From positions 434,001 to 498,000 of the forward strand of contig JAFIGS010000011.1 of NCBI GenBank assembly GCA_017849615.1: 64,000 bases of DNA. Direction: 5' to 3'. Below are positions 51,560-63,410 of the stretch, piece by piece. The notes beneath the pieces are model-generated. The model was not told where the DNA came from and searched no databases. It saw nothing but the letters and a program-made list of their open reading frames with translations. This stretch comes from Pseudolabrys sp. (GTDB taxonomy: Bacteria > Pseudomonadota > Alphaproteobacteria > Rhizobiales > Xanthobacteraceae). Numbering within the stretch: position 1 is the stretch's first letter; every line of letters starts with the position of its first letter. A program made the position numbers and the translations under genes.

Positions 51560-51637
51560 GGCTGCCGAGGGCAGGGTCTCCAATAGTGCATAAGGGCCGG
51601 CATTCCGTCCGGCCACTTACGCAACGGAAGTCCTCCC

Positions 51638-53290
<1,653 letters not shown>

Positions 53291-53302
53291 ACGGGGACGA
53301 CA

Positions 53303-54037
53303 ATGTCACTCTGGCAAAAACACGCCATCTTCGAAAAAAACTCCATCGTTCTCCTGCTCGGCATTCTCGTGATGATCGCCGTCGGCGGTCTCGTGGAAAT
53401 CGTGCCGCTGTTCTATCTCAAGAACACGATCGAGAAGGTCGACGGCGTGCGGCCCTATACGCCGCTCGAACTGGCCGGCCGCGATATCTATGTCCGCGAA
53501 GGCTGCTACCTCTGCCACTCGCAGATGATCCGCCCGCTGCGCGACGAGGTCGAACGCTACGGCCATTATTCGCTGGCGGCCGAGAGCATGTACGACCATC
53601 CATTCCAGTGGGGTTCGAAGCGCAACGGTCCTGACCTGGCGCGTATCGGCGGCAAGTACTCGGACGACTGGCATCGCGACCATCTGCGCGATCCGCGTTC
53701 GGTCGTGCCGGGCTCGATCATGCCTGGCTACGGCTTCCTGGAGAACACCGATCTCGACTACGCGCATATCCAGCAGAACATGAAGGTGCAGGCCATGCTC
53801 GGCGTGCCCTACACCGACGACATGATCTCCCGCGCCAGGGAAGATGTGGTGACGCAGGATACGGCCGACAGCCCGGACGCCGTCGATCTTGCCAAGCGAT
53901 ATCCGAAGGTCAACGCGCGCAGCTTTTCCGGCAAAGGCGGGCGGGTCACCGAGGCGGATGCGCTGATCGCCTATCTGCAGAAGCTCGGCACCGAAGTCGA
54001 CTTCAAGATGTACGACGATAAAGCCAATATTCGCTGA
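53303..54037 (+). CDS. ccoO: CcoO, monoheme cytochrome c subunit
   Basis: 244 residues. N-terminal membrane anchor ([20 protein letters not shown]), then heme c site [14 protein letters not shown] with CxxCH at about 70-74, and axial Met probably in [10 protein letters not shown]. It passes electrons to CcoN. 12 bases after ccoN. Confidence 0.96.
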   Translation: MSLWQKHAIFEKNSIVLLLGILVMIAVGGLVEIVPLFYLKNTIEKVDGVRPYTPLELAGRDIYVREGCYLCHSQMIRPLRDEVERYGHYSLAAESMYDHPFQWGSKRNGPDLARIGGKYSDDWHRDHLRDPRSVVPGSIMPGYGFLENTDLDYAHIQQNMKVQAMLGVPYTDDMISRAREDVVTQDTADSPDAVDLAKRYPKVNARSFSGKGGRVTEADALIAYLQKLGTEVDFKMYDDKANIR

Positions 54038-54055
54038 GCTTTAAGGACCGAAACG

Positions 54056-54211
54056 ATGGACCCGACCTATCAAGCCGCCGCCGAGTTTTCCCAGCAATGG
54101 GGGCTCGTCTACTTCGTGACTATCTTCGCGGTTGTTTTGGCTTATGCGCTCTGGCCCTCGCGCCAGAAGCAATTCGACGAAGCCGCGCGTATTCCGCTGC
54201 AGGAGGACTGA
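54056..54211 (+). CDS. ccoQ: CcoQ, small membrane subunit of the cbb3 oxidase
   Basis: 51 residues, below the usual size cut-off for gene finding. One membrane helix (GLVYFVTIFAVVLAYALWPS) and a charged tail RQKQFDEAARIPLQEDE-like, typical of CcoQ. It stabilises the complex. It lies 18 bases after ccoO and 3 before ccoP. Confidence 0.9.
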   Translation: MDPTYQAAAEFSQQWGLVYFVTIFAVVLAYALWPSRQKQFDEAARIPLQED

Positions 54212-54214
54212 GTC

Positions 54215-55087
54215 GTGGCTGACGAACACAAGCATATAGATCCCCTCACGGGAACTGCGACGACCGGGCATGAGTGGGACGGCCTGCGCGAACTGAATAC
54301 GCCGCTGCCGCGCTGGTGGCTCTGGCTGTTCTATCTCACGATCGTCTGGTCGGTCGGCTACTGGATCGTGTATCCGGCCTGGCCGCTCCTCACGAATTCG
54401 ACGCAAGGGCTGCTCGGCTACCACTCGCGAGCGGCCATTGTCGACGACCTTAACGCCCTGCAGGCGCAGCGCGGGCCGATGATGGCGAAGCTCGCTTCGG
54501 CGAGCACGGTGGATATCCTTGCCGATCCTCAACTGATCGACTTCGCGCGGGCGCAGGGCCGCGTGGCGTTCGCCGACAACTGCGCGCCGTGCCACGGCGC
54601 CGGCGGGGCGGGCGCCCGGGGCTATCCCAACCTCAACGACGACGACTGGCTGTGGGGCGGCAAGATCGCGGATATCGAGCAATCGATCCGTTATGGCATC
54701 CGCTCCGGCCATGACAAGGGCCATCAGGGCAACATGCCGCCCTTCAAGGACGTGCTGAAGCCGGCGGAGATGTCGAATGTCGCCGACTATGTGCGCTCGC
54801 TGTCCGGGCTTTCGACCGAGGCCGGCGCCGATCTCAAGGCCGGCCAGAAGATCTTCGCGGACAACTGCGCCGCCTGTCACGGCGACGCCGGCAAGGGTAA
54901 CCGCGAAGTCGGCGCCCCGAACCTGACCGACAAGATCTGGCTCTATGGCTCCGACAAGGCGACCATCGTGCAGGGTCTGCAGCAGGGCCGCGGCGGCGTC
55001 ATGCCGGTGTGGGAAGGGCGTCTGTCCGAGCCGGTCATCAAGGCGCTGGCCGTCTACGTCTACGGCTTCGGCGGCGGCGAGAAGTAG
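54215..55087 (+). CDS. ccoP: CcoP, diheme cytochrome c subunit
   Basis: 290 residues from GTG 54215, with AGGAGG ahead. One N-terminal membrane helix (WWLWLFYLTIVWSVGYWIVY), two heme c sites CAPCH (about 125) and CAACH (about 220). It brings electrons from cytochrome c to CcoO and CcoN. The start codon is GTG, next to the ccoQ stop. Confidence 0.95.
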   Translation: MADEHKHIDPLTGTATTGHEWDGLRELNTPLPRWWLWLFYLTIVWSVGYWIVYPAWPLLTNSTQGLLGYHSRAAIVDDLNALQAQRGPMMAKLASASTVDILADPQLIDFARAQGRVAFADNCAPCHGAGGAGARGYPNLNDDDWLWGGKIADIEQSIRYGIRSGHDKGHQGNMPPFKDVLKPAEMSNVADYVRSLSGLSTEAGADLKAGQKIFADNCAACHGDAGKGNREVGAPNLTDKIWLYGSDKATIVQGLQQGRGGVMPVWEGRLSEPVIKALAVYVYGFGGGEK

Positions 55088-55126
55088 TCTTCCGTCCCCT
55101 CTCCCCTGGCGGGCGAGGGGACGAAG

Positions 55127-55140
55127 TTGACCCACATCAA
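55127..55140 (+). promoter_or_regulatory. FixK/FNR box 6, before ccoG
   Basis: TTGACCCACATCAA, centred about 62 bases ahead of ATG 55196. TAGACT at 55162-55167 sits exactly where a class II -10 element should. Confidence 0.9.
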
Positions 55141-55195
55141 CACGCCCGATTCCGCCGGATTTAGACTACCCCGGTAATTTCCGGCGGAACACGTG

Positions 55196-56698
55196 ATGAC
55201 ACAGCTCGAAGAACTGGTGCGGCAATCCGAGGTCAAGGCGCCGCCCTTCATGCCGGGCGATGACGACAACGACGACATTCCGCTCTACGCCGCCCGCCGC
55301 AAGATCTATCCGCAGAGCATCCACGGCACCTTCCGCCGCATCAGGTGGGCGGTGCTGCTCGTCACCCTGGGCATTTACTATCTCCTGCCCTTCGTGCGCT
55401 GGGACCGCGGGCCGGACGCACCGTCGCAGGCGGTGCTGATCGACTTCCCGAACCACCGGTTCTACTTCTTTTTCATCGAGCTGTGGCCGCAGGAGGTCTA
55501 TTACCTCACCGGGCTTCTCATCCTCGCCGCCATCGGCCTGTTCCTGATGAACGCGCTCGCCGGCCGGGTCTGGTGCGGCTATCTCTGCCCGCAGACGGTG
55601 TGGACCGATCTCTACATGGCGATCGAGCGCTTCACCGAGGGCGATCGCCGCGAACACCTCAAGCGCGAGTCGCAACCCTGGACGCTCGAGACCTACGCGC
55701 GCAAGGGCGCCAAGCATTTCCTCTGGCTGATGGTGGCGTGGTGGACCGGCGGCGCCTGGGTTCTGTACTTCGCCGACGCGCCGACCCTGGTGAAGGAGCT
55801 CGCCACCGGCGAGGCGCCGTTCGTCGCCTACGCCTGGATCGGCATTCTCACCCTCACGACCTACGCGCTCGCCGGCCATCTGCGCGAACAGGTCTGCCTC
55901 TATATGTGCCCGTGGCCGCGCATCCAGGCGGCGCTGACCGACGAATACGCCCTCAACGTCACCTATCGCTACGACCGCGGCGAACCGCGCATGTCGGTCA
56001 AGAAGGCCGACCAGCTCAAGGCGCAAGGCCAGCGCGTCGGCGACTGCGTCGATTGCCTGCAATGCGTCCATGTCTGCCCGACGGGCATCGACATCCGCGA
56101 AGGCTCGCAGCTCGGCTGCATCCAGTGCGGCCTGTGCATCGACGCCTGCGACAACATCATGGCGAAGCTCGGCCGCCCGACCCGCCTCATCGCCTACGAC
56201 ACCGACCTTAACATCAAGGCGCGGCTCGAGGGCCGGCCGGCGGTGTACAAGCTGATCCGCTGGCGCACCGCGCTCTATGCGGCGATCATCGCCGTCGCCG
56301 GCGGCATCATGCTGTACACCCTGGCGACGCGCGGCTCGGAAGGCATCAGCGTCATCCACGACCGCAACCCGATGTTCGTGCGGCTGTCGGACGGCTCGCT
56401 GCGCAACGGCTACACCATCCGCATCGTCAACAAGCAGCTCAAGTCGCGCGACTTCATCGTCGCGGTGGACGGCCTGCCGTCGTCGCTGGTGGATTTCGTC
56501 GGCCTGCCGCCGCGCGCCGATGGCCGTCAGCTCGTCGCCGTCGGCCCGGACCAGACCAAGGAAGTGCGCGTTCTGGTCACCGACTACAGCAGCACGCCGC
56601 CGCCGGCGTCCACCACCGTGCTGTTCAGCCTGATCGACGTCAACACCGGCGCGGTGGCGCAGATGCGCGACCACTTCTTCGGCCCCGAGGGGAGATAA
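55196..56698 (+). CDS. ccoG: CcoG, ferredoxin-like cbb3 oxidase assembly factor
   Basis: 500 residues from ATG 55196 (GTG just before it is possible). Several membrane helices and two [4Fe-4S] clusters: CVDCLQCVHVCPTGID and CIQCGLCIDACDNIM. C-terminal immunoglobulin-like FixG domain. It is thought to reduce Cu(II) during CuB insertion. First gene of ccoGHIS behind its own FixK box. Confidence 0.95.
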   Translation: MTQLEELVRQSEVKAPPFMPGDDDNDDIPLYAARRKIYPQSIHGTFRRIRWAVLLVTLGIYYLLPFVRWDRGPDAPSQAVLIDFPNHRFYFFFIELWPQEVYYLTGLLILAAIGLFLMNALAGRVWCGYLCPQTVWTDLYMAIERFTEGDRREHLKRESQPWTLETYARKGAKHFLWLMVAWWTGGAWVLYFADAPTLVKELATGEAPFVAYAWIGILTLTTYALAGHLREQVCLYMCPWPRIQAALTDEYALNVTYRYDRGEPRMSVKKADQLKAQGQRVGDCVDCLQCVHVCPTGIDIREGSQLGCIQCGLCIDACDNIMAKLGRPTRLIAYDTDLNIKARLEGRPAVYKLIRWRTALYAAIIAVAGGIMLYTLATRGSEGISVIHDRNPMFVRLSDGSLRNGYTIRIVNKQLKSRDFIVAVDGLPSSLVDFVGLPPRADGRQLVAVGPDQTKEVRVLVTDYSSTPPPASTTVLFSLIDVNTGAVAQMRDHFFGPEGR

Positions 56699-56702
56699 CA
56701 CG

Positions 56703-57200
56703 ATGGCAACCACGCCCACACGTCCGCGTGAACTCACCGGCCGCGGTGTCCTCATCTGGTTCATCGGCTTCTTCGCCGTGATCTTCGCCGTCAACGCCGT
56801 CATGGTGAAGGCCGCGACGTCGACCTTCGGCGGCGTCGAGACGACCAGTTCGTACAAGGCCGGCCTCAAGTTCAAGGACGAGATCGCCGCCGCCGCGAAG
56901 CAGGCCGGCCTGCAATGGCATGTCGACGGCAAACTTGTACACGACAAGGCCGGCGAGGCCGTGCTCGACATCGCGGTGCGCGACGCTGCCGGCAAGGCGG
57001 TGACCGGGCTCGCCGCCACAGCGCTGCTGGCGCATCCCGCCGACGCGCGGCGCGATCACGAAGTGCCGCTCGGCCTTGTCGGCACCGGACAATTCCACGG
57101 CGTCGTCGTCGCCCCGGCGGGGCAGTGGGAGCTGATCATCGACCTCGAGCGCGACGGCGAGCGCGTGTTCCGCTCCCGCAGCCGCGTCGTGATGAAGTGA
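56703..57200 (+). CDS. ccoH: CcoH (FixH), cbb3 oxidase assembly protein
   Basis: 165 residues. One membrane helix (GVLIWFIGFFAVIFAVNAVM) and a periplasmic FixH domain. 4 bases after ccoG. Works with CcoI and CcoS to assemble the oxidase. Confidence 0.92.
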   Translation: MATTPTRPRELTGRGVLIWFIGFFAVIFAVNAVMVKAATSTFGGVETTSSYKAGLKFKDEIAAAAKQAGLQWHVDGKLVHDKAGEAVLDIAVRDAAGKAVTGLAATALLAHPADARRDHEVPLGLVGTGQFHGVVVAPAGQWELIIDLERDGERVFRSRSRVVMK

Positions 57201-57221
57201 AACCGATTGGTGCAGCGTGCT

Positions 57222-57346
57222 CGCTTCACCTCTCCCATAGGGAGAGGTCGGATTGCGAAGCAATCCGGGTGAGGGGTTACGGCCTATCGAGAGTCATTTA
57301 CCCCCCTCACCCCACCCCTCTCCCCACAGGGGAGAGGGAGCGTGCT
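57222..57346. repeat. Dispersed hairpin repeat (family D), copy 2, between ccoH and ccoI
   Basis: Inverted copy of the element at 41518-41635: CCTCTCCCATAGGGAGAGG, GGATTGC-gaa-GCAATCC, CCGGGTGAGGGG and the end hairpin CTCTCCCCACAGGGGAGAG. About 61 bases (57222-57281) align almost fully with 41575-41635. It separates ccoH from ccoI by 193 bases. Confidence 0.85.
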
Positions 57347-57393
57347 GTGCATGTTGCAACTGCATCCCATAATCTGACCAATCACCAGCTTCC

Positions 57394-59679
57394 ATGACCG
57401 AAACCCTCGATGTCTCGCCTTACATCAAGCCGGAAGCCGACGGCACCAGCGGCATGGATGTGGCCGTCGAGGGTATCACATGCGGCGCATGCATCGGACG
57501 CATCGAGCATGCGGTGAAGAGTCTCCCCGGCGTTACCGAGGCGCGGGTCAATTACAGCAACCGCCGCCTGCATGTCGCCTGGTCCGATGCGCTCGATGAG
57601 CCGGCGCGCATCTTCGAGGCGCTGCGCGCCAACGGCTATCGTGGCCATCCCTTCGTGCCATTGCGCGCCGAGGAGGAGGAGGCCGCCGAGACGCGGCGGC
57701 TGACGCGCTGCCTCGCCGTCGCCGGTTTCGCCGCCATGAACGTGATGCTGCTGTCGGTGTCGGTGTGGTCGGGCAATGTCACCGACATCACGCCGGAGAC
57801 GCGCGACTTCTTCCACTGGGCCTCGGCGCTGATCGCGCTGCCCGCCGGCGCCTATGCGGGCCAGCCCTTCTTCACCAGCGCCTGGGTCGCGTTGCGCGCC
57901 GGCACGCTGAACATGAATGTGCCGATTTCGCTCGGCGTCATTCTCGCGCTCGGCATGTCGGTGGTCGAAACCGCCAACCACGCCGAGCACGCCTATTTCG
58001 ATTCGGCGCTGATGCTGCTGTTCTTCCTGCTGGTCGGCCGCGCGCTCGAGCACGCCATGCGCCGCAAGACGCGCGCCACCGCCGGCAATCTCGCCGCGTT
58101 GCGCGCCGACACGGCGCATCGCTTCAACGGCGACGAACTCGTCAGTGTGCTGGCGGGCGCGCTCAAGGCGGGCGACCGCATTCTCGTCAAGCCCGGCGAG
58201 CGCGTGCCGGCCGATGGCGAGGTCATCAACGGCGTTTCCGAGATCGACGACAGCCTGATCACCGGCGAGACCGCGCGCCGCGCCATCAAGGCCGGCGCCA
58301 AAGTCTATGCCGGCAGCCTCAATTTCACCGGCACGCTCACCTTGCGTGTCACCGCCGCGGGCGGCAATTCGCTGCTCGACGAGATCGAGAAGCTGCTGGA
58401 GAAAGCCGCCAGCGCGAAGTCGCGCACGCGCCGGCTCGCCGACAAGGCGGCGCGTGTCTATGCGCCGGTGGTGCACGTCACCGCGGCGCTGACCTTTCTC
58501 GGCTGGTGGCTCTATGGCCTGTCGCTGCACGATTCGATCATCATCGCCATCGCGGTGCTGATCATCACCTGCCCTTGCGCGCTGGCGCTGGCCATTCCGG
58601 CGGTGCAGGTCGTCGCCTCCGGCACGCTGTTCCGCCGCGGCATCATCCTGAATGCCGGCGATGCCATCGAGCGTCTCGCCGAAGCCGACACCATCGTATT
58701 CGACAAGACCGGCACGCTGACCTTGCCCGAGCCGCGCGTCGTCAATGCCGCGGAGGTCGATGCCGCACTGTTGCAGGCCGCGTCGCGGCTGGCGCAGTCC
58801 AGCCGGCATCCTTTGGCCATGGCGCTGGCGAAGGAAGCCGCGAGCACAACGCCGTTCGACGGCGCAGTCGAGGAGCCGGGGCAGGGTGTGCGCGCGAATG
58901 TCGATGGTGCCGAGATGCGGCTCGGCAGTGCGGCGTTCTGCAATGTCCCCGCCACCGTGCGGGGCGAGGGTATGTCCCACATCTATTTCCGCCACGGCGA
59001 CCGCGCCGCCGCTTTCTCCATCGCGCAAAGCCTGCGGCCGGATGCTATCGAAACCGTGCAGGCGCTACGCGATCTCGGCTTCGATCTGCACATTCTCTCC
59101 GGCGATCGCAGCGAAGCGGTGGCGCCGGTCGCGCAGGCGCTCGGCATTCCGCAATGGCAGGGCGGCGTTAATCCGGCGCAGAAGATCGCGTTCATCGAAA
59201 TGCTCAAGCAAAGGGGCCGCCGCGTGCTGATGGTCGGCGATGGCCTCAACGACGCGCCGTCGCTGGCCGCCGCGCATGTGTCGCTGTCGCCGATCTCGGC
59301 CGCTGACGTCACCCAGGCGCAGGCCGACGCCGTATTCCTCGGCGAGCGGCTGGCGGGCGTGCGCGATGCGGTGACGATCTCGCGCCGCGCCCGCCGCCTG
59401 ATGGTGGAAAATCTCTGGCTCGCCGTGATCTACAATCTTATCGCCGTGCCGATTGCGATTGCCGGGCTGGTGACGCCGCTGATCGCCGCGGCGGCGATGT
59501 CCGGCTCGTCGCTGCTGGTCACGCTGAATGCGCTGCGCGCCAATGTCAAAGACACGAATGCGGAAGCCGCCACCAACTCCGCTCATTCCCGCGCAGGCGG
59601 GAATCCAGCCTCTGGGTCCCCGCTTGCGCGGGGGCGAACGGAAATGGCCGGTTTGCCCGCGGAAACGAGCGCGACATGA
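57394..59679 (+). CDS. ccoI: CcoI (FixI), copper-transporting P-type ATPase
   Basis: 761 residues. N-terminal metal domain GITCGACIGRIEHAV (CxxC about 30-33), eight helices, ion motif CPCALALAIP, phosphorylation motif DKTGTLT and hinge MVGDGLNDAPSL. Supplies copper for CuB. The last ~30 residues (SAHSRAGGNPASGSPLARGR, then TEMAGLPAETSAT) are encoded by a palindromic repeat plus tail; homologues usually end earlier. Its stop still overlaps the ccoS start (ATGA). Confidence 0.95.
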   Translation: MTETLDVSPYIKPEADGTSGMDVAVEGITCGACIGRIEHAVKSLPGVTEARVNYSNRRLHVAWSDALDEPARIFEALRANGYRGHPFVPLRAEEEEAAETRRLTRCLAVAGFAAMNVMLLSVSVWSGNVTDITPETRDFFHWASALIALPAGAYAGQPFFTSAWVALRAGTLNMNVPISLGVILALGMSVVETANHAEHAYFDSALMLLFFLLVGRALEHAMRRKTRATAGNLAALRADTAHRFNGDELVSVLAGALKAGDRILVKPGERVPADGEVINGVSEIDDSLITGETARRAIKAGAKVYAGSLNFTGTLTLRVTAAGGNSLLDEIEKLLEKAASAKSRTRRLADKAARVYAPVVHVTAALTFLGWWLYGLSLHDSIIIAIAVLIITCPCALALAIPAVQVVASGTLFRRGIILNAGDAIERLAEADTIVFDKTGTLTLPEPRVVNAAEVDAALLQAASRLAQSSRHPLAMALAKEAASTTPFDGAVEEPGQGVRANVDGAEMRLGSAAFCNVPATVRGEGMSHIYFRHGDRAAAFSIAQSLRPDAIETVQALRDLGFDLHILSGDRSEAVAPVAQALGIPQWQGGVNPAQKIAFIEMLKQRGRRVLMVGDGLNDAPSLAAAHVSLSPISAADVTQAQADAVFLGERLAGVRDAVTISRRARRLMVENLWLAVIYNLIAVPIAIAGLVTPLIAAAAMSGSSLLVTLNALRANVKDTNAEAATNSAHSRAGGNPASGSPLARGRTEMAGLPAETSAT
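59579..59641. repeat. Palindromic repeat (family A) inside the ccoI reading frame
   Basis: 63 bp, a multiple of three: CCGCTCATTCCCGCGCAGGCGGGAATCCAG-type left part and TCCCCGCTTGCGCGGGGGCG right part, ending AACGG. The left half is nearly identical to the element in phnH at 4703-4732. It adds about 21 codons to the C-terminus of CcoI. Confidence 0.85.
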
Positions 59680-59822
59680 ACGTCATCATCTATCTGCTGC
59701 CGCTGGCGCTCGGCCTTGGCCTGCTCGGCCTGTTTGCGTTCCTGTGGGCGCTCAAGAGCGGCCAGTACAGCGACATGGAAGGCGCGGCCTATCGCGTGCT
59801 GTCGGATGAGGATGTGGAGTGA
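59676..59822 (+). CDS. ccoS: CcoS, small cbb3 oxidase assembly protein
   Basis: 48 residues. One helix (IIYLLPLALGLGLLGLFAFL) followed by WALKSGQYSDMEGAAYRVLS, the CcoS hallmark 'W..(K/R)..Q(Y/F)DD'. Needed for heme b and CuB insertion. ATGA overlap with ccoI. Confidence 0.93.
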   Translation: MNVIIYLLPLALGLGLLGLFAFLWALKSGQYSDMEGAAYRVLSDEDVE

Positions 59823-59828
59823 TCTTCT

Positions 59829-59855
59829 TATCCCTCCCTCGGAGGGGGAGGGATA
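59829..59855. terminator. Hairpin between convergent ccoS and cupin gene
   Basis: TATCCCTCCC (59829-59838) pairs with GGGAGGGATA (59846-59855), 7-base loop. It lies between the two stop codons and can end both transcripts. Confidence 0.65.
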
Positions 59856-59862
59856 GGAAACG

Positions 59863-60360
59863 TCACTTCCCCAGCATCACCGTCTCGAATTCCGCCGGCA
59901 GCACGATCTCCAGCAATTCGCAATCGTCGGAATAGCCGAGCACGGTGTGCTTGATCTTCGGCGGCTGGATCCAGCAGGCGCCGGCCTCGAAGGTGTGCAC
60001 GCCTTCGCCTTCGAACTCGGTCTTGTACCAGCCCTTGAGCACATAGATCATCTGCAGTTCCACATCGTGGAAATGCGGATGCGCGACATCCTCCGCCTTG
60101 AACGGCGGGATGAAGCGGATCACATGCGCCTGCACCATGCCGGAGGTGGCGAGCGCAAGGCCGAGGTCGCGATATTTCGCGTAAGAGCGCAGGCCCTGGT
60201 CGAAGTCGGCCTCGTTATGATGGCTGACGTGAAACTTCTGCGTCGGCTTCTTGGGCCGGGTTCTCGCCGACACGGCGCGGCGCGCATTGGCCTTGGCCGC
60301 CTTGCGCGGCTGGGCGAGCTTCGGCAGCTTTTTCCTTGTTTTGGAACGCTTTTTGGCCAT
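59863..60360 (-). CDS. Cupin-domain protein
   Basis: 165 residues. Basic N-terminal region ([20 protein letters not shown]) and a cupin barrel about 75-160: motif 1 [19 protein letters not shown], motif 2 [18 protein letters not shown], with the usual metal His. Likely an enzyme or sensor of unknown ligand. Divergent from the DUF188 gene. Confidence 0.85.
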   Translation of the reverse strand: MAKKRSKTRKKLPKLAQPRKAAKANARRAVSARTRPKKPTQKFHVSHHNEADFDQGLRSYAKYRDLGLALATSGMVQAHVIRFIPPFKAEDVAHPHFHDVELQMIYVLKGWYKTEFEGEGVHTFEAGACWIQPPKIKHTVLGYSDDCELLEIVLPAEFETVMLGK

Positions 60361-60392
60361 TGATGCCTCCCTTCGCGCCCCGCAATTGGATC

Positions 60393-60887
60393 ATGGCCTT
60401 TGATTTCATGGAAGAGCCCGCAACACCCGTCATCCGGATTTTCGTCGATGCCGATGCCTGCCCGGTCAAGAACGAGGTATACCGGGTGGCCGAGCGCTAC
60501 GGCCTCAAGGTGTTCATCGTCGCCAACTCGTTCATGAACGTGCCGCGCAGCGACCTGATCGAGCGCGTCATCGTGCCGGAAGGGCCGGATGTCGCCGACG
60601 GGTGGATCGCCGCGCGGGCAGGGGCTTATGACATCGTCATTACCGCCGACATTCCGCTGGCGGCGCGCTGCGTCAGGAATGGCGCCAGCGTGCTGTCGCC
60701 GACCGGCAAGGTGTTCGACGACGACGCCATCGGCATGGCGCTGGCGAGCCGTAACCTGATGGCCGATCTGCGCAGCGCCGGCGCCGTGACGCGCGGTCCG
60801 CCGCCGCTGTCGCGGCAGGACGTGTCGCGGTTTCTCTCGGCGCTCGATCTGGCCGTGGTGCGGGCGAAGAGGAAGATGGGGCTCTAG
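60393..60887 (+). CDS. YaiI/YqxD-family protein (DUF188)
   Basis: 164 residues from ATG 60393; a later ATG at 60408 is possible. PIN/NYN-like fold: [20 protein letters not shown] with the acidic cluster, then [15 protein letters not shown] and GRPPL-like [18 protein letters not shown]. Family function unknown; it is thought to be a nuclease-like protein. Confidence 0.9.
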   Translation: MAFDFMEEPATPVIRIFVDADACPVKNEVYRVAERYGLKVFIVANSFMNVPRSDLIERVIVPEGPDVADGWIAARAGAYDIVITADIPLAARCVRNGASVLSPTGKVFDDDAIGMALASRNLMADLRSAGAVTRGPPPLSRQDVSRFLSALDLAVVRAKRKMGL

Positions 60888-60894
60888 CGCCACC

Positions 60895-61021
60895 TGTCCC
60901 GGGCGCAGCGCAGCGTGCAACGATGCGCTGCAGAACCGGGACCGTTCCAAACTCAACATTCGCGAAGGCCCCGGATCTGCGTCGCATCACTTCGTGCTGC
61001 GCCGCGTCCGGGGCAGGAGGC
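60895..61021. repeat. Dispersed structured repeat (family C), copy 2
   Basis: About 127 bp resembling 28362-28490 in order and orientation: TGTCCCGGGCGCAGCGCAGC, ACCGGGAC, TTCGCGAAGGCCCCGG, then CCGCGTCCGGGGCAGGAGGC. It ends one or two bases from the pyrE stop, as copy 1 ends next to the fdhD stop. Confidence 0.8.
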
Positions 61022-61022
61022 A

Positions 61023-61721
61023 CTACTCCGCCGCGGTGCTCACGCCGCCATGGGCCTTCGACCATCCGGCCGGGTCGTTGATGAAGTTCTCGACCTCAGC
61101 CAGCATCTTCGGCTCGAAGCGGTCCATCTTCTTGGCGACGCGCAGCACGTCGCGCCAGGTCGTCAGGTAATGTAGCGTGACGCCGAGGTCGCCGAGGACC
61201 TTCTCGCCTTCCTTGTAGATGTTGTAGAAGAAGATCACCGAGCAGTGATCGCATTTTCCGTCGGCGTCGCGGATGGCCTTGACGAAATTGACCTTGCTGC
61301 GGCCGTCGGTGGCGAGGTCTTCCACCAGCAGCACGTTCTGGCCGGCCTTGAGTTCGCCCTCGATCTGCGCGCCGCGGCCGAAGCCCTTGGGCTTCTTGCG
61401 CACATACTGCATCGGCAGATGCATGCGGTCGGCCACCCAGGCGGCGAAGGGGATGCCGGCGGTCTCGCCGCCCGCCACGGCGTCGAGCTTGCCGCGGCCG
61501 ATGTCGCGGTCGATGGCGTTGACCATGTAGCCCATGATCGCGCTGCGCACGTCGGGGAAGGAGATCAGCCAGCGCGAGTCGTTATAGACCGGGCTCGCCC
61601 AGCCCGAGGTGAAGATGAAGGGCTTGTCGGCCATGAACCGCACCGCGCCGGTGTCGAGATACATGCGCGCGGTCAGTTCGGCGATGGTGTCGCGGTCGAG
61701 GAAATGGGCGTCGGTGGTCAT
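61023..61721 (-). CDS. pyrE: PyrE, orotate phosphoribosyltransferase
   Basis: 232 residues. FIFTSGWASPVYNDSRWLIS and the PRPP loop VLLVEDLATDGRSKVNFV are clear. Converts orotate and PRPP to OMP in pyrimidine synthesis. Stands alone between two repeats. Confidence 0.93.
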   Translation of the reverse strand: MTTDAHFLDRDTIAELTARMYLDTGAVRFMADKPFIFTSGWASPVYNDSRWLISFPDVRSAIMGYMVNAIDRDIGRGKLDAVAGGETAGIPFAAWVADRMHLPMQYVRKKPKGFGRGAQIEGELKAGQNVLLVEDLATDGRSKVNFVKAIRDADGKCDHCSVIFFYNIYKEGEKVLGDLGVTLHYLTTWRDVLRVAKKMDRFEPKMLAEVENFINDPAGWSKAHGGVSTAAE

Positions 61722-61774
61722 GGGGGCTGATAAAGCAAGAGCGCAGCGACCGGGTCAAGACGCCTGTCTTTCTT

Positions 61775-61911
61775 CTCCCCTCCCCCGCGAGCGAAGCGAG
61801 TAGTGGGGAGGGGTCGGGGGTGGGGGCTCTTAGGCTAGGTCCCCCCACCCCGGTTCGCGTCGCAAGGCGACGCTTACCGACCCTCCCCACCGCTTTCGCG
61901 GGGGGAGGGAA
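61775..61911. repeat. Multi-hairpin repeat between pyrE and livF
   Basis: CTCCCCTCCCCC...GGGGAGGGG outer pairings with inner GCGAGCGAAGCGAG and TTCGCGTCGCAAGGCGA hairpins. No gene on either strand. Similar in style to family D but not close in sequence. Confidence 0.65.
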
Positions 61912-61918
61912 AGGAAGG

Positions 61919-62636
<718 letters not shown>

Positions 62637-62644
<8 letters not shown>

Positions 62645-63410
62645 GTTTTCGCGTCCCCAGATAAACCTCGCGCACACCGGGATCGGTCGAGATCTCGGCG
62701 GGCGAGCCTTGCGTGAAGATGGCGCCGCCGACCAGCACGATGATGTGGGTGGCGAAGCGGAACACGACATGCATGTCATGTTCGATGAACAGCAAAGTCA
62801 GCTCGTCGGACAGGCCGGCGACGACCTCGAAGATTTCGCCGGACTCCTCATGCGGCACGCCGGCCGCCGGCTCGTCGAGCAGCAGCACCTTCGGCTTGGT
62901 GGCGAGTGCCAGCGCGATCTCGAGGAGACGCTGGCGGCCATAGGGCAGTTCGCGCGTGGTGCGGTAGCAGGCATCGCCGAGCTTGAGTTTGGCGAGGATC
63001 TCGTAGGCTTCCTCGATGGCGTCCTTGTTGGCGGCGATGTTCTGCCAGAAACGGCCGGCAATGCCGCGGCGCTCGCACACCGCCAGCGTGACGGCCTCGA
63101 GCGGGTTCAGCCCCGCGAACAAGGTGTTGATCTGGAAGGTGCGGGCGAGGCCGCGCCTGACGCGCTCCTGCGGCTTCATCGCCGTCACGTCCTCGCCGCC
63201 GAGCGTGATCTGACCGGCGTTCGGCACCAGCATGCCGGTCATCAGGTTTATCAGCGTGGTCTTGCCGGCGCCGTTCGGCCCGATCAGCGCATAGCGCGCG
63301 CCGACCGGCAGATCGATATTGATGTCGCGCGCCACCACCAGCGAGCCGAAGCTCTTCTGCACGCCGCGGGCGGACAATGCGACGGTGCCCTTCACGGGTT
63401 GCGCGCTCAT
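62637..63410 (-). CDS. livG: LivG-type ATPase
   Basis: 257 residues from ATG 63410, which overlaps the livM stop (ATGA). Walker A GPNGAGKTT, LARTFQINTLFAGLN (LivG-type Q-loop region), signature-like PYGRQRLLEIALALA, Walker B LLLDEPAAGVPHEES and IEHDMHVVF. The signature reads LPYGRQRLLE in place of LSYGxQRxLE. Confidence 0.93.

Larger units (their letters stand above)
51216..51637. other. Divergent control region between ompW and ccoN
   Basis: 422 bp without a gene. It holds two FixK boxes 238 bases apart, one for each direction, and G+C-rich sequence between them with no further clear site. Confidence 0.7.
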
